Positions 62,501 to 64,000 of a stretch of DNA of 64,000 bases are shown here, piece after piece (the stretch's first letter is position 1; each line of letters opens with the position of its first letter). The DNA is from Mesorhizobium intechi (lineage in GTDB: Bacteria > Pseudomonadota > Alphaproteobacteria > Rhizobiales > Rhizobiaceae). The notes under the pieces are model-generated. The model did not search any database. It saw nothing but the letters and a program-made list of their open reading frames with translations, and was not told where the DNA came from. The position numbers and the translations under genes are program-made. The stretch spans positions 1 through 64,000 of the forward strand of contig NZ_PNOT02000243.1 in NCBI RefSeq assembly GCF_002879535.1, given 5' to 3'.

Positions 62501-62677
62501 TCAAGCCGCTGGAGCCATTTTGTCAGGCGTTTGTGTCACCAAGAGCACAGAACCGCACTTCGACGGCGCCGGCGGCAAATGGTTTCCCGCGGGCCCCGCC
62601 GTGCCGCGCGCCGATTCATGCGCCTCCGGCAGGCGACGCATGCCGTGAGCGATCATGGTGGTGGGATGCCCGCTCAT
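62501..62677 (-). CDS. small hypothetical protein with strong ribosome binding site
   Basis: A protein of 58 residues, start ATG at 62677 with GGAGG exactly 5 nt upstream. It is Pro/His/Ala-rich at the N-terminus (SGHPTTMIAHGMRRLPEAHE) and ends SVLLVTQTPDKMAPAA, with one cysteine. No membrane segment, signal peptide or family is recognised. The strong SD is the main support. A TATAGT-like -10 lies about 30 nt further upstream. Confidence 0.4.
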   Translation of the reverse strand: MSGHPTTMIAHGMRRLPEAHESARGTAGPAGNHLPPAPSKCGSVLLVTQTPDKMAPAA

Positions 62678-63229
62678 CGTCGCCTCCAATCCCTCAAGTC
62701 GATAAGGATACTATACTTAGCCTCGAACACGCGGAACGGCTTGTCAATTCCGTGGCTGTTTGAGGCATCGATTTGCGTGTCGATCGCAAAAGCAAAGACT
62801 GTCGTTCGCAGGGGACGGCGCCGGCTGTTGAATAGCCCGAGCATTCCCGACTTCGTCCACGGGCGGAGCAGATCCAGGGGTCTGTGCCGTGTCGCTTCGC
62901 TCCTTGCTTGGCCCCAGGATGGCGAAGCCTGGGCGTTCGCGGGGGCGGCATTCCTGTTCACACGGCCATTTGCCATTGTGGCGGAGAACGCCGCTGCAGC
63001 TTCCCTTCCGCCTCCGCGCCGCTCAGCTTTTTTCAACAAACCCATCTCGTTGGAAGGATTAACTCTACAAGGCCGATGGAATTGGCTGCTCGGCCGTGCA
63101 TCCGACGACAAGGCGGCGAGGCACGAGCGCTCGCCGGCGCCGGTCCGATTCCCAGCCGGCCGCGACCGCCTGCCGCCGCGCGACGAAGGCTTTTACTCGG
63201 CCTGGCAGCACTGGTCGCAGTGAGGGCGG
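62678..63229. other. intergenic region with interspersed repeat, no convincing gene
   Basis: About 550 bp with no convincing gene. The only structure is the interspersed element at 62851-62931. A long plus-strand frame spans the region but has shadow-like composition and no SD, and no start that would match a family. Confidence 0.5.
62851..62931. repeat. interspersed palindromic element (GGGCGGAGCAG type)
   Basis: CTTCGTCCACGGGCGGAGCAG and, further on, ATCCAGGGG paired with CCCCAGGAT, plus GTCGCTTCGCTCCTTGC, match the element family seen at 14349 and 42088. Confidence 0.45.
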
Positions 63230-63991
63230 TCAGTTCCGCAGCCGGTAGCCGGTCTTGAAGATCCAGGCGACGATGGCGATGCAGACGGCCAGGAAGACCA
63301 GCGTCATGCCGAGGCTGACGCCGACCGAGACGTCGGCCTTGCCGTAGAAACTCCAGCGGAAGCCGCTGATCAGATACACGACCGGGTTGAACAGCGTGAT
63401 CGTCTTCCAGATGCCCGGCAGCATGTGGATCGAATAGAAGCTGCCGCCGAGGAAGGTGAGCGGTGTGACGATCAGCAGCGGCACGAGCTGCAGCTGCTCG
63501 AAGCTCTTCGCCCAGATGCCGATGATGAAGCCGAACAGGCTGAAGGTCACCGCCGTCAGCACCAGGAAGGCGATCATCCAGAAGGGATGTTCGATCTGCA
63601 GCGGCACGAACAGCGAGGCGGTGGCCAGGATGATCAGGCCGAGGATGATCGACTTGGTCGCGGCGCCGCCGACATAGGCGATGACGATCTCCAGATAGGA
63701 GACCGGCGCCGACAGAAGCTCATAGATCGAGCCGACGAATTTCGGGAAGTAGATGGCGAAGGAGGCGTTGGAGATCGACTGCGTCAAGAGCGACAGCATG
63801 ATCAGCCCCGGCACGATGAAGGCGCCGTAGCTGATGCCGTCGATCTCGGTGATGCGCGAGCCGATGGCCGAGCCGAAGACGACGAAGTAGAGCGATGTCG
63901 AGATGACCGGCGAGATGATGCTCTGCAGCACGGTGCGGAAGGCACGCGCCATCTCGACCCGGTAGATCGCCCATACCGCGCGCAGGTTCAT
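63230..63991 (-). CDS. ABC-2 type transporter permease
   Basis: A protein of 253 residues with about six membrane helices ([106 protein letters not shown]). The ABC2-membrane architecture, with YVLISGFRW-like [13 protein letters not shown], matches YadH-like exporters. The ATP-binding partner should lie just beyond the right edge on the same strand. The cargo is unknown. Confidence 0.9.
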   Translation of the reverse strand: MNLRAVWAIYRVEMARAFRTVLQSIISPVISTSLYFVVFGSAIGSRITEIDGISYGAFIVPGLIMLSLLTQSISNASFAIYFPKFVGSIYELLSAPVSYLEIVIAYVGGAATKSIILGLIILATASLFVPLQIEHPFWMIAFLVLTAVTFSLFGFIIGIWAKSFEQLQLVPLLIVTPLTFLGGSFYSIHMLPGIWKTITLFNPVVYLISGFRWSFYGKADVSVGVSLGMTLVFLAVCIAIVAWIFKTGYRLRN

Positions 63992-64000
63992 GGGTCTCTC

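Noticed and set aside
62462-63223. 253-codon plus-strand frame between the Rrf2 gene and the ABC permease
   Set aside because: Arg/Ser-rich shadow-like product without SD; it runs through an interspersed repeat and overlaps the better-supported small ORF on the other strand.

Overview
The window looks like a piece of the main chromosome of a Mesorhizobium-type bacterium (Alphaproteobacteria, Hyphomicrobiales). The pointers are high GC, a compact parB-parA-rsmG-mnmG-mnmE block followed by rho-hemJ-hemE and maf-aroE-coaE-dnaQ, IalB and Rrf2 family proteins, and several families of interspersed palindromes of the kind common between rhizobial genes. The genus is inferred from gene order and repeats, not from a search.

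Layout. 1-12.1 kb: one giant minus-strand gene for an inverse-autotransporter-like surface protein of about 3,980 residues, divergent from an ialB-like gene. 13-21.8 kb: accessory metabolism (M24 hydrolase, RpiR regulator, flavin monooxygenase with an N-terminal NTF2-like domain, deacetylase-like amidohydrolase, RidA, NTF2-like protein, C39-like peptidase, isoprenylcysteine methyltransferase-like protein). 22-29.4 kb: an envelope-modification locus with a small secreted protein, a COG4705 membrane protein, an OmpR-type two-component system, two small one-helix membrane proteins, a GT2-GtrA glycosyltransferase, an ArnT-like GT39/GT83 glycosyltransferase and an Lrp regulator. A shared 29-bp box lies before three transcription units here, and the lrp 3' end plus small-protein segment is partly duplicated. 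29.5-36 kb: saccharopine dehydrogenase-like enzyme and the complete branched-chain 2-oxoacid dehydrogenase operon.

36-53.3 kb is the chromosome maintenance core: holA, parB, parA, rsmG (containing an essentially perfect parS site), mnmG, mnmE, a thioredoxin-domain protein, rho, hemJ and hemE. A hemE/PPDK-regulator intergenic region follows with the marks of an alphaproteobacterial oriC: an AT-rich stretch, DnaA boxes and a dense cluster of GANTC methylation sites. Then come maf-aroE-coaE-dnaQ. 53.4-57.5 kb: a small catabolic operon (HSL-type esterase, isochorismatase-like hydrolase, DddP-like M24 protein) with a GlxA-type regulator. 57.7-62.4 kb: reverse transsulfuration (cystathionine gamma-lyase/synthase and cystathionine beta-synthase), an FAD/NAD(P)-binding protein and a four-cysteine Rrf2 regulator. 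The window ends in an ABC-2 permease gene.

The most interesting candidate for an undescribed system is the 22-29 kb locus: a two-component system flanked by its probable targets, including glycosyltransferase genes preceded by tiny membrane-protein genes, joined by a common promoter box. Function here is inferred from sequence only; no search was run.
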